From contig QLIY01000012.1 of assembly GCA_003260075.1 (NCBI GenBank), positions 64,811 to 128,810 on the forward strand: a stretch of DNA of 64,000 bases. Reading direction: 5' to 3'. Origin of the DNA: Phallusia mammillata. Its lineage: Eukaryota > Chordata > Ascidiacea > Phlebobranchia > Ascidiidae. Shown one piece after another: positions 15,001 to 25,100 of this stretch; the first letter of the stretch is position 1, and the number at the start of each line of letters is the position of its first letter. Position numbers and translations under genes: made by a program. The notes under the pieces were generated by a model, which was not told the DNA's origin, did not search any database, and worked only from the letters and a program-made list of their open reading frames with translations.

Positions 15001-16142
15001 AACTCAAACAACAGCTTTAAATCCAATATTTTCAAACATGCCGTTTAAGCAGCCTGAAAATTCACGGCGTGTGCCCTAATCGGAAACCAAATTCGCTTGC
15101 TGTAATGTTTATCGGTATTAATAGTGACAAAGCTCCGGTGATAACCAATCTTTTATCGGTGATGTGTGAGGTATAAGTTTGGTCCATTAGTCATTACACC
15201 CTGTCTCGTCTTGTGGCAGTGAATTGCCTGGCACGCTACTGTCGACCCCTTACTTGGAATGGAATTCCGACCTCGACAATGTACAAGTTTTACTCGGTGA
15301 CACATACGTGTGGGTTTTATTGTCGCGGTTAAACACGAATTGTCACTTATAACGACGAACAGTATGTTCCTTATTAAATTTCCTAAAAATGAGCGAACAG
15401 AAGAATGTCGTTAGGGCAAAAGGAGAAGTCGTTTAGTTTTTTTTTGTTACGGTACTCCAGGCTTATTTTTCTAACCGTTTATTCCCAAACCCGTGGTGTT
15501 ATGTTTAATATATGAGTTTGCCATTGTGTTGATTTTTATAAACGGTTTAGGTCTGATCCCTCAATTTCAGTGGTTCTAACCTTTTTGGTGTCGTTTCTCA
15601 TTAAAGCCATCAGCAAGTTCGAATTCCCTCCTCTGTTGTTTTCATAATGATGTTTTGTGCCGTACATTAACACTAATTTCTTTGATTGATTAAAGATACT
15701 TCACTTTGTGACTAAACGATCAGATTGCTAACCTTGGATGTTCGAATAAAACTTGCCACCGTTTAACAACCACTGCACTAATTAATCATATTAATACATG
15801 TGCATGTTTGGGTACTTCTCCAAGTTGCTTGTGAGTAATATATATATATATATCCCTTCCAGTCATCCGAAAATACAATTTTTTGCATACAGTAAGTTTC
15901 ATTAAATTCAATTTGTTGGTTAGGTATGGAACGATCGTGCAAAAGCCACGCAGCCTCCTGATGTTCCTGTCGCCCAGAAACGGAAACACGTTAGCGAAGA
16001 GGAAGAGTACGACAACAGTGAAAACGCTCCACCAACTAACGAAACGGAAGGATTAGAAAAACCGAAACTGAAAAAAATCAAAGACTCCGAAATGGACGCA
16101 AGATCCAAGTTGTCAGCTTTTTCCTACCAAGCCCAAGAATAA
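65..16142 (+). CDS. WDHD1: WDHD1/AND-1 (Ctf4-type) replisome adaptor, 5' partial
   Basis: Replisome scaffold that links the CMG helicase to DNA polymerase alpha in the nucleus. Twenty-two exons join in frame: 65-115, 1018-1085 (or its duplicate 481-548), 1449-1569, 1638-1744, 1804-1942, 2156-2245, 2434-2536, 3923-4146, 4460-4644, 5076-5170, 5262-5414, 5835-6073, 7361-7537, 8325-8456, 8752-8886, 9287-9414, 9630-9766, 9833-9906, 11008-11193, 11589-11728, 11856-11991 and 15924-16142, giving about 1012 residues. WD40 blades come first (DGTMKVWNL, ADGWIVVWD), then an acidic linker, then the SepB/Mcl1 middle domain (HRFMVWNSVGIIRCYNDE, YDHYWVVGLHQDPQQVRC, LAIKYASRIRKIMLAQ). A Ser/Lys-rich linker leads to a C-terminal HMG box (LYIEENLALIQQENPD; WNDRAKA), which is split by a 3.9 kb intron. 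The animal protein is about 1130 residues, so roughly the first 150 lie upstream of the window. Intron 1943-2155 uses a GC donor. The family assignment is very secure; exon edges are read from splice consensus and phase. Confidence 0.95.
77..1190. repeat. Duplicated block around WDHD1 exon 2, joined by poly-G
   Basis: Bases 150-654 and 664-1190 are two diverged copies of the same intron-exon-intron segment. They are separated by a G run at about 654-663. Both contain the same 68-nt exon (481-548 and 1018-1085), identical in protein sequence and differing at synonymous bases. A 68-nt exon is not a multiple of three, so including both would break the frame; only one can be used. The first bases of the window also repeat the exon text at 79-92 and then run into G's. 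This looks like two alleles placed in tandem by the assembly rather than a true duplication. Confidence 0.8.
1943..2155 (+). other. Probable GC-AG intron in WDHD1
   Basis: The exon ends with AAAAAG followed by GCAAGT, the strong consensus of the minor GC donor class, and the next exon begins after CACAG. Phase is kept on both sides (…LSEQPTKK, then PSDQNDIDALFDD). No nearby GT donor keeps the frame equally well. Confidence 0.75.
2701..3104. mobile_element. hAT-type MITE with exact 8-bp target duplication
   Basis: The element begins CAGTGGTTCTCAAA and ends TTTGAGAACCGCAG, which are near-perfect terminal inverted repeats. It is flanked on both sides by ATCTAAAC (2693-2700 and 3105-3112). About 404 bp long with no coding capacity. 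It lies in the WDHD1 intron 2537-3922. The terminal CAGTGGTT and 8-bp duplication are typical of hAT elements. Confidence 0.85.
3113..3873. mobile_element. hAT-type MITE carrying a nested second MITE
   Basis: The left end reads CATGGTGCCCAACC and the right end GGTTGGGAAACACTG. The flanks are ATCTAAAC on the left (shared with the preceding element) and ATGTAAAC on the right, matching at seven of eight bases. The element at 3359-3718 sits inside it, so this one is older. No coding capacity seen. Confidence 0.65.
3359..3718. mobile_element. Nested hAT-type MITE, exact 8-bp target duplication
   Basis: The termini are CAGTGGTTCCCAACC and GGTTGGGAACCACTG, exact inverted repeats. They are flanked by GTTTAAAC at 3351-3358 and 3719-3726. 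The element is 360 bp, with internal repeated GGGGGCCACAG units and no gene. The exact termini and target duplication suggest it is the youngest of the three elements in this intron. Confidence 0.9.
5594..5701. mobile_element. Short hAT-like MITE in WDHD1 intron
   Basis: The left end CAGTGGTTCCTAAACTG pairs with the right end CAAAACTTTT-type complement ending GGATCACTG. The flanks CTATACTC and CTTTACTT match at six of eight positions. It is 108 bp long and AT-rich inside. Confidence 0.6.
6232..7174 (+). mobile_element. Dispersed non-coding transposon, copy 1 (TGGGTCCC ends)
   Basis: This 0.94 kb stretch fills most of WDHD1 intron 6074-7360. The left end reads ATGGGTCCCC then a CTGAAGGGGAC stretch. 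The right end reads GGGACCCAAT, its inverse. Both ends are recognisable in reverse orientation at 37115-37335 and 38250-38365, so it is a dispersed family. Short T-rich and CCCCxxxAGCCCCCTAAA-type motifs recur inside. No transposase was seen, so it is probably a non-autonomous DNA transposon of unknown class. Confidence 0.6.
8921..9095. mobile_element. Pogo/Tigger-like MITE with GTTAATCCGGAT repeats
   Basis: Within WDHD1 intron 8887-9286, the left part carries GGTTAATCCGGAT, repeated as GTTAATCCGGATCTT. The right edge carries the inverse, TCCGGATTTAACGAGATTTAC. Termini of the form GTAAA…GTTAATCCGGA are usual in pogo/Tigger elements. The exact edges are uncertain. Confidence 0.55.
11992..15923 (+). 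other. Unusually long last intron of WDHD1
   Basis: This 3.9 kb intron splits the HMG box and is at least three times longer than any other intron of the gene. From about 12500 to 15300 it looks richer in G+C than the surrounding introns and shows few transposon relics. No convincing exon, RNA gene or conserved reading frame was seen. A poly-C run lies near 14270. It could hold regulatory DNA for the neighbouring goosecoid gene, but that is inference only. Confidence 0.5.
15568..15775. mobile_element. Possible hAT-like MITE
   Basis: It starts CAGTGGTTCTAACC and ends GTTTAACAACCACTG, imperfect inverted repeats of the hAT type seen elsewhere in the window. The 8-bp flanks match only weakly, so the call rests on the termini. 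Confidence 0.5.
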
Positions 16143-16204
16143 CGTTATTTTGTACTGCTATGTTCTAAGTTGTTTGTGCGACTGCACTTGATCATATCTT
16201 GTAC

Positions 16205-16210
16205 ATTAAA
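16205..16210 (+). terminator. Possible WDHD1 poly(A) signal ATTAAA
   Basis: ATTAAA lies 63 nt after the WDHD1 stop codon. It is the commonest variant of the animal polyadenylation signal and suggests a very short 3' untranslated region. Confidence 0.45.
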
Positions 16211-19200
16211 AGCCAGATTTTCCCATTATACTCGCATTCGCCATTCATAAAAAGGCGCGGAGGCGACACTGCGTTATGGGAAACGACCTACCAAACCTTC
16301 ATGTGAACCGACTAACACAAAAATCATTCATGATCTCAACCAAATTTGGGTGGGTGTTTATTATTGAATTATATTCGTTTCTTTCAATACACACAAGGGT
16401 TAAAAGAAATATTCCTTCCAGTCAGACAGTTGTTTAATCCTTGTGGACAACAAATATCCTCCCATCACCGACCGAAGTAACTGAAACCAAACTATTTTGG
16501 GGACCTCCAGACCCAGTACGTCCGAGACTGGAGCCTGCGCTTGTAATTCCTTAGCGTTGGGTCAACCTCATTACAGCCCGCGGGACAGCGAAGGCGCCCG
16601 AATATGGCGTTTTCTAGTATTTTCACAACACGCTGAAATGGAACCGAAGAACGCAACTCATCAGCTCATCTTTAACTGTTTTTAACACCCGAGAAGCAAA
16701 GACATGACGTTACCGATTTGCGAGCACGCGTATTAGCTTTTAAACATTTGCTAATCGATGCGTTAACGAGCCTTGTCACGCGACTCTCGGCTTTTGCACT
16801 CAGCGCAAGATAGTGTTGCTTGTTTTTGTGTCTAAGTTTTTGTTCTTAACCCCAAAGGTCAATTGTAACCACGATTTTACATGTTTTTGGTTTCTGGTAA
16901 TCTTTGAATCATATGTTTTCCTTCAGTGCGATTATTGTAAGTTTAAAAAAAATCGGAAAAGTGACAAAAAACACCACTTAATCATTCCAACTTAAGCACT
17001 ACTGGCGGAAGATACATGTATCGTGCGATTCTTACCGCAGCTTTAATATATTGATATCCTGGGGGAACACCAAACCAGACCATGTTTTGCTAAATTCTTA
17101 CATCTACGACCTATGTACGAGCATTTTGCCGATTTGCCACTTTTGCTGATCAATCCGTCCGCCGCCTAGTCAACATTTGCGGGTTAACGCGTTGAGCGAC
17201 GGATAATGTACCAAGATGCGATAAGCCGTGTATCTGCGGTGCCTTTCATTTTGCCGCGATCAGTCGTTCATTTGGCGAAATCGCTTTCGGTTAAATCCGC
17301 CCATGCATCGCGGCTTGCACCAGATGCTCAGAGAAGATTAGCAAGTTGCTCTTTGAAACGTGTAATCCACTCTACCATCAGCAAATACGCACCGGTATTA
17401 ACCTCTTGACTGCCGTGCAAATCACGATCGGGTGTTTTCCTTTTCATCGGCGATAATCCGCTTTCAGTTCCGGTATTTTGCGGGATTAAATTGCGACCGT
17501 TCAAGCTTTTCATTGCTGCCTTGGCAAAACTCCAATCACAAGTTACGAGTTAAGTTATGCCTTGATGTGTTTTCAATTTGGGAAAATTCTTTCCGTTACG
17601 AACCATCAGCGTCTAATTTGAGAACAAAAATCCAAGTTTGGCACAAGAAGTGTTTCAGATTTGGATAAACAAAATCTCTTGCGAGTGTATTGCAGACAAT
17701 AGTATCTTATGCGAGAAATTGAAAAATAGGATAAAAACAGACACCTGTAATGCCCAATGCAATAATACAACCTGTAGTGTAAAAGGCCGATTTGGATAAG
17801 GACCATACGTAGGCCTAGTCTACTTCATCACTATCGCGTTGAAATATCGATGGGTTCAAAAACAGGACAAAGGAGCTTCCTACAAATGATTTTATCTGGC
17901 GATAGATGGATTTCAGGCAATTCGCCTTGTATGCCGTGATTCACTAGCGTTCTCATGGGAAAGCCACATCTCAACGGGATTACTGAAAGACTTTTCCCTG
18001 CGGTGAGTGGCGTGACGATTTGCATAAGTCAAGGCAAACGAGATTAAGCCTTATAGTCCGTCAGTAACACGATGATAACCTGACCACAGCCTATCAATCC
18101 AAGTCGACCCCCTGCGGATTGAGCAGTACCAACCTTTGTGAAAAGGCCGGCTACTTGGTTTTATCTTTCCCAAGTGCTGACGACGGTTGAAATCAGGTGC
18201 TGCGAACTCTATTGCCTTTAGCTTTATCGCTTACTGTACACCACATTTCGCGGTTAGCTCATGCTAATTTTTTTTAATCTCTTCATTCTTCCCCAAGCGG
18301 CCCATGGCGTCACAAAGGCGCTTCCTTAAACAGGAAACGAGGCAAACTACGTTGGAATTCGGAGTACTCGAGTCCCCAGCCGCAGTACAGAATCTAATCT
18401 GCGCCACGCGGTTTCCAGTTTAGCCTAAAACGACACGCCGCGTCAAGTACCCGCGACGACCCCCGATTCAAAGCGTTCGTCTTTCCACCACCCTGGGGCT
18501 TGGATTTCGCCCTGCACCTCATTCACACAGTGTAGCGTTTTTAACTGAAAAGCTGCAGCGAATCACAGTGGCGTGACAATTAATTCGCCCAGTCTAAGGG
18601 CAACAGAATAGCCTTGATCCGACAAAGGTATGCGGGCTGCGTCACACATCGTTGTTGTGTACATATCCTGGGTTGACGCTCTGAACTGGGGTAAATTTCT
18701 TCTTACAAGGCCGAAATCGCTGTTTGCGACACTGTAGGTTATTGACAAACAAGCTCCATACCGTGGCTAAATAGATTATCGACATTTCAACGTGTAGGAG
18801 TCCGCCAATAAGCGTGTAATGTCGAAATTGACCTTTTGCTTAAAACAAGCCAAAACTTGATTAGCATTTTATATTTCGGGTTCAAAGCACTTTGCAACAT
18901 ACGTTTTGGCAAGGGTACATATGCAAGTCATGCTGATAATCTCGACCGGACTTGAATCACTGCTGGTAAATAACTTGACTTGACACAGGTCATGGAAATG
19001 GTATTGACTTAAAACAGGATTTTGAATAATTATCTCATGTAAAGCAGTGTTTCACAAAACTTTTTTCAGTGTTTCGAATCCTGGGCGCTTCCGAGTACGA
19101 ATCTAAATGTTGGTTTCATTAGGGTTGTGCCCTCAACTTAGAACTCGAATTTTCAGCCCGTTTTTAAACTGCACAATAGAATCCGTACGGTAAAAGAAAT

Positions 19201-19515
19201 GCAAATATCATTTCGACTCTATTTGGAACAATTTTCGCATTGCCACTCAAACTAAAGGCAAGGATATATTTTTATGTACTGTTTTTAGGTGTAAATTTCG
19301 TTTGTCGGCCTTACATTTGTTTAAGTATTGACGCGAGAACTGAAACACGATTTTAAAAATGGAAAACGGCATTAGATCCTCGTTTGTCCCCTGCTTGCCC
19401 CCGGAGGCGACGCGAGCAAGACAAACAGCGCAAGGCAGCAGAAGATAATCAGATAAAATAAAATGAAAGACAAGTGGACCCGGGAGCCTAGGCAGAATAC
19501 ATTCCATGTCGCAAT

Positions 19516-19708
19516 CTGATACGCAAAATACACTGCTTTGAAGCAAAGATGATCTGTTGTGAACTTTTTGTGATCTCGTGCAGATTTGCGTAAGACCTGC
19601 CCCATACCCCCCCCCCTCTGATACGCAAAATACACTGCTTTGAAGCAAAGATGATCTGTTGTGACCTTTTTGTGATCTCGTGCAGATTTGCGTAAGACCT
19701 GCCCCATA
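19516..19708. repeat. Near-identical direct repeat joined by poly-C
   Basis: A block of about 92 bp starting TCTGATACGCAAAATACACT occurs twice in direct orientation (about 19516-19607 and 19617-19708). The copies are separated by a run of C and differ at very few positions. It has the same form as the other homopolymer-joined duplications and is probably an assembly join. Confidence 0.75.
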
Positions 19709-21807
19709 TCATTCTTCACAAAACCCTGTGCTCGATCACAATAATCCGACCCATCTGTTTACTGAACGTTTCGAGAAAATGAAAATTCGGTTTTAATTCG
19801 ACCTGAACTATGCGATTACATGCAGAATATTAAAACAACAAACATGCATATGTAGAGGGCACGACCATACTTAAAAATAGACAAACCGCCTTGCAGTTTC
19901 ATGTGAGAAAGTTTTATGTTTCGATGGATCTAAATCTCATGGCTTCTTATCGGATCAGGCCTTCACGCCACCAAAGGGTTAAAGTCAGATTTTACGCTCA
20001 AGTCGCACATCATTTGACCCAAGTTTGGTGCTTTACTCCGACGACGCCATCTCACCAATCTCGCATAAGGATCGGACAGGAGAACGCTTTGCGGCGACTG
20101 TATCTTAAAATCCATCGGCAAACCGTGCACCTTTCGTCTTTAGATAAGCGTATAAACAAGCATCAAAGGCGAAGTACCGTTGTGATTGAAGTTTATCGGC
20201 TGAAGCGGGCCAAGCCAAGCTTTGAAGTTGTGTTGACTAACGCCCGACTCACGGACCACTTGGTGGAGATTTTCCTATTACTACAGACTATCAACACATC
20301 TACATATTGGCACTTACTCATTAATACTTGAATACGGAACTCCAATTGTTTACACAAACAGGTGCCGATTCTCCTAAACTCTGATCCAGTGACGCATTGA
20401 GAGATTATTGCTGACTCGTCAAAATTGATCGCTTTACGGATTACGGCTTCTGGATTTTTTAGGTACCGACGTTACCCGACATACAATTGTTCGTAAGTTC
20501 GCATAAATTTTTAAACGCTTGCGTTTATAATTGATTTCGATACACAATTTTGACCAAACCTGAAAAACATAAGTGCCGAAGTTGAAACGTATAACTATAA
20601 CTGATTTACATCTGAACAAGGGTAAATATAGTTTATGTTATCTCTTTCTATTATAAAGCCTACAGGATAGTAAGATAAGTGAAATATAATCAACATACCA
20701 TTAACTACGGCTAAAAGTGGACATACTTTGTCAGAACTAAAAATCCTCCACAATTTAACTTATCATTAGCTGTTGAATTCAAAAATATTTTCACATGTTA
20801 TATTGAGTGTGAATCACACAACTAAAATTACAGTCATTATTTTTGGACCCAGGTTGTGACTTAAACCCCAGCTTGAGGATAAAGCGCGGTCTGCTAAACC
20901 ACAGGAGAAAAGACACCATTGTCGATTCTGTCGCGTAGCGCACCTAATATGGAAAAGCGTCGCTTGCAAGTGTACGTGTCGACTTTGGGGTGCAAAGAAG
21001 CGTCAAATTTCATCAAAAACCAGCGAGATGCATTAAACCTTGAATGCGTCAGAGCTCGAAACGCGACAGTTTCTGTGAATCACATTGAAATCAAGAAGCG
21101 CAACTTCTAATTTGGTCTGTCAAGGCCTTGAACGCTCAGGTAAACGTCATTTTAGAAAAAAAGAAAACTAACAGTTTTAAATTTTTGTCATTTACAAACA
21201 ATTAGAAACGCTACATTTATTTGAAACTATGTTCCAGTTTGAACAAAATATATTTTAATTGACAATGTAAACCAGTACATCGCAAAGCTTTAGGTTACAA
21301 TGTGTGGTTTGTACATTACGTAATTCGATTTTGAAAAGATTTTTAGTAGACGTTTTCCAGCTGTGTGGTCCTTCAGTAAACAAGTCGTCAAATTCTCGTT
21401 CGCTTCTGGGTGCGTTAACCAAACGTCAAAACATTCCTAGTTTGTTATGGAACTTGACTCACACGACTATTGTATTTTGTCCGATTTACCAAGCGGCAGT
21501 TGTTAAATATGCCAACGTAGCGAAAGTGTCCATACCGCCATGCCGTTCCCAACAATCAGTTTGTCAACATCTCGGAAACAACCTCCAATTTTTCTTGCAC
21601 CACCAGCGCATTACATCATCCGAGAGAAATGTGCGCTCTCTCTTCGCCTCGTCGCGCACGTCACGCCTGAATGCGCGCGGCGCACCCACCGAATAAATCA
21701 GCGCGCGAGGCCAGGCCAGCTATCACACAGACGAGAGATGACCACGAGGTAACACGTTACAGCGACGAGCGTTTTCTTTTTACCACGGAGCAGGACTCTT
21801 GTTGTAT

Positions 21808-21814
21808 TATAAAA
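21808..21814 (+). promoter_or_regulatory. Candidate TATA box for goosecoid
   Basis: TATAAAA lies 348 nt upstream of the goosecoid ATG. If used, it would place the transcription start near 21840 and leave a leader of about 320 nt without an intron. This is only a motif match; AT-rich DNA makes chance matches likely. Confidence 0.3.
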
Positions 21815-22161
21815 TTATTATAGATATCCGCATATTCAGTGGCTGGTTCACTGGAAATCGGATCGTTTGAAATCATCGTACAACAGCAACTACTACTACG
21901 AAAGAAGCCAGTTATTTTTCCGCATCTGCCGAAGTCGAGAATCGTTTGCAAAAGACGTCAGGGTGACATCTGTTCAGCAGATACCTGTTAAGTCAGTTTC
22001 AAGGTGCATCAAGCTGTGAAGCTAGTAATTCGAAAGATCTCTTATTGTCCAACAACACTCGCCAGTTTCAGTAGCCCCCGAAAAGGCTTAACTCGTACAC
22101 TGTAATCTGATCTCAAAGAATTTTTCGTGCAAGATTTTACAAGACCAAGAAAGAAGACATC

Positions 22162-25100
22162 ATGTCCCTTCAATTCAGCATCGATAATATCTTGGGTGGA
22201 AAGCTGGAGCAGTCCAGACCCCACGCGGACCCAGCTCCGCTTCCCCAAATACCGACATCGTCGTCGATGGCTCCCTACATGCGGGCTTCCCTGAGTGCCG
22301 CCGCCGCGGCAGCCGCAGCCAACTATCCCACTTCGGGCTTGGCGGCTTGCTACTCATACCTCTACCCGTACGTGACCTCGACACCAGGAATTTACCCCAC
22401 TTCTGGTAAGTTAAAAAATATATTTGTTTTTGAATTATATGTAAAAAAATCAAGCTAAAAAATACTCAATTCGCGTTGGTTTATCGTGTTTTGATGTGTC
22501 CTAAAACATTTTGTGCCGATAGAGTAAGGGATGACGTAATTTGGATCCAATGTGACTTTTATTAGATACCGCTATATTGTGCGCTGTATTTTCGCGCTCG
22601 TAAATTTTCGCTCGGCGGAACAACGCCGTATTTAGTCACTCGCCGCGCGGATCGCGTGTGTTTTCGCGTGGGCCGTACATTTTATCAGTGACGTCATGCT
22701 CAGTGATTCTCCCCAACGCGAAATGTGATAACATCGCCGCTCGCCTTATCAACGCTAACTTTATTTGCTAACACGCTCCTGGCATTACCGGTGGCGCAAG
22801 TTGGAGTTCCAGGGCTCTTCAAAAACGATCAGTCGAAGTTTGTTGATTTAGCTTCTACGGGAACAGTATTTGTCGCCATGGTGACGCAAAGTTGTTCGCT
22901 AAACGCATGTTTTGTCATCTGAAGTAGGATTAAACGTTAGTTTTCTTTCGCCAACGTCCCACCTGGCGCACAGTTGTTTTTGTAAGCTCTTTGATTTCGT
23001 GCGAAGCAGCCAAGGTAATCTTTCCGGTCGCTCCCGTTTCGTTTCTCCCGATTTCGCAACCTCTACTAAACGCTTCAGCGATTTAAGCCCTCGTTGTTTT
23101 CGGGTTGTGTGCAAGCCCCACTTACCCACCAAAAATCTCGGCTTGTTGACTTAAGAGATCAGCGTGGGACGGAGACTTGCCAGGCAGAGTTTTTTGCTCT
23201 TACTCCAGCGCGACATTTCGTCCTGCTCCTCTTATCGGACTAATCTGCGTTCCCCGAGCGTTGCCAAGCGATCTCCCATCTGCCCTGGATTTATTGCGGC
23301 CCATAGCCGACGCAGCGACCCCGGATAAAGGGGAGATGCGTGTCCATATCGAGATCGTTCGAGCGATATCTCTCCAATTGAGCGCATCACACCCCAATTT
23401 AGCTTGGCATTTTTCGCGAAAGCGGAGCCCACAAACAAAGAACGAAGAACATGTGGCGCTCATATGGTCAATTGGCGCTTAAATTTCGGTTTGTTTTCTT
23501 TGCGATGTCCGCGCCTCGCTCGAATTTGATCGGTCAGGTATGCTAATCGCAAGCGACGAGGGAAGTACATCGCATATGCAAATAAACATGCCTTTTGCGC
23601 CAGGAAAACAGCTCAGCACGACAGCTAGACAGGCCGTTTTTGCTAGATAAGGCCAAACATCCGGCAATGTCAAAATCCCACTCGAATTGACACCCGAGTA
23701 TACGGCGAGCGCATTGTTTTTCCGCTGAGCAAAGGTTAGAACTGAATCCCAAATCATTTAGTTCGATCGGCAGACGACGCTTAATGCGAATCGCGTTTAT
23801 TCCCACAGCTTAATACCAGGAAGCGAGTCAATTTTAGGAGATGGCTTTTTGCCGCGGAACCTCTCTACGACCTTTCTATTCCGCCGTATAATTCCATTAG
23901 GCATTGACGCTTGTTCGTGTAAAGAACTATCAGCCCCGTGTAAGTTAAACAAACTTCGCCGATGCGTCCATTTCGGGTGACAACGACCCTCCTGCGGTCC
24001 CTTGTCTGTCTGTGAGTAAATACGCGCTGGAACAGAGCGGATTAGCTGCGCTGTGCTTAAGTGCCTGGGCATCGGCTTTTAATGGAGGGATGTCGAAACA
24101 AAGGGCCTTTTGTGGGATCGGTGGTCAGGTTTTGTGCCCTAACAATTCATCGTGGGCCCCTAATCCCTTCAATAGCCCCATGACGAGGTACAACCCGAGA
24201 CGCCCTTCTCTATGTGTCTTAGGCCGGTGTTTGTAATCTCTTATTTAAGGGAGGTGTTTCTTTTCGTTTTAAAACGCGTCAAAGTAGGATAAATAAAAGT
24301 AAGGCGAGAACTGTAGGCGGTGCGTGATTCACCCTCGCTTGGCAGAAAATTGACTTGGCAAACAAGGTAAACCAATTTGCTGCAAAGTGGCTGCGTGCGG
24401 GGATTCGTTTACAACTGATAGACGCGACGCATCTTACCGCTATCAATCTAGCAGATTATTTTTTAGCTGGGCGTAATGGCGCTTTTGGGCAAAATTACAC
24501 CTGTCTCCGCGCGGATTTAACGTCACTAATCCGTCGAATCGCCTTGAACTAGCCATCCCGTGATCCTCTCTGGTTTCCTACGGATTAGCAGCTAGCATGA
24601 CACGGCCATGACACCCGCCACATATTAGCAAACATGTTTGAATTAGAAAGCTCATCGCGAGGACATTACACAATCGCATGTGTTCGGGTGGGAAGTGGAA
24701 TTCCCAACGGGGGCAAAGACACGAGTTCAACGGCGGGTTGCGGTCGGGTCAGAACATCACCGGGAGTTCACAACGGCCGTGTCGCTTAATAAACTGCACA
24801 TCCCGCATTGACACGTCCCTTAGGACAAACTGACGAAACCCGCGAATTTGCCAGATTAAAAAACGACGCCTGGCGCGCTCTGGTGGCCGCCGGTGCCAAA
24901 ACCAAAATGGCGGTCACGCTTAACTCTCNAAACTGACGAAAACCGCGAATTTGCCAGATTAAAAAACGACGCCTGGCGCGCTCTGGTGGCCGCCGGTGCC
25001 AAAACCAAAATGGCGGTCACGCTTAACTCTCAGTTGACCGTTACCAGAGCTGACCCGGCGTGGTGATTGTCAATAAAGCGAGTTAGTTCCCTAATGTGCG

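Larger units (their letters stand above)
16143..22161. other. Gene-poor interval between WDHD1 and goosecoid
   Basis: About 6 kb. Immediately after WDHD1 there is 3' untranslated sequence. The rest shows only short frames that lack splice sites or family resemblance. A duplicated block lies at 19516-19708. A possible goosecoid promoter lies near the right edge. No RNA gene was recognised. Confidence 0.6.

Noticed and set aside
19891-20331. 146-codon plus-strand open frame
   Set aside because: Basic, no recognisable domain, no splice or promoter context; a frame of this length is expected by chance in this much non-coding DNA.
20840-20920. tRNA-like stretch on the minus strand
   Set aside because: It has a GTTTAAGTC-like segment but no convincing acceptor stem or cloverleaf, so no tRNA is called.
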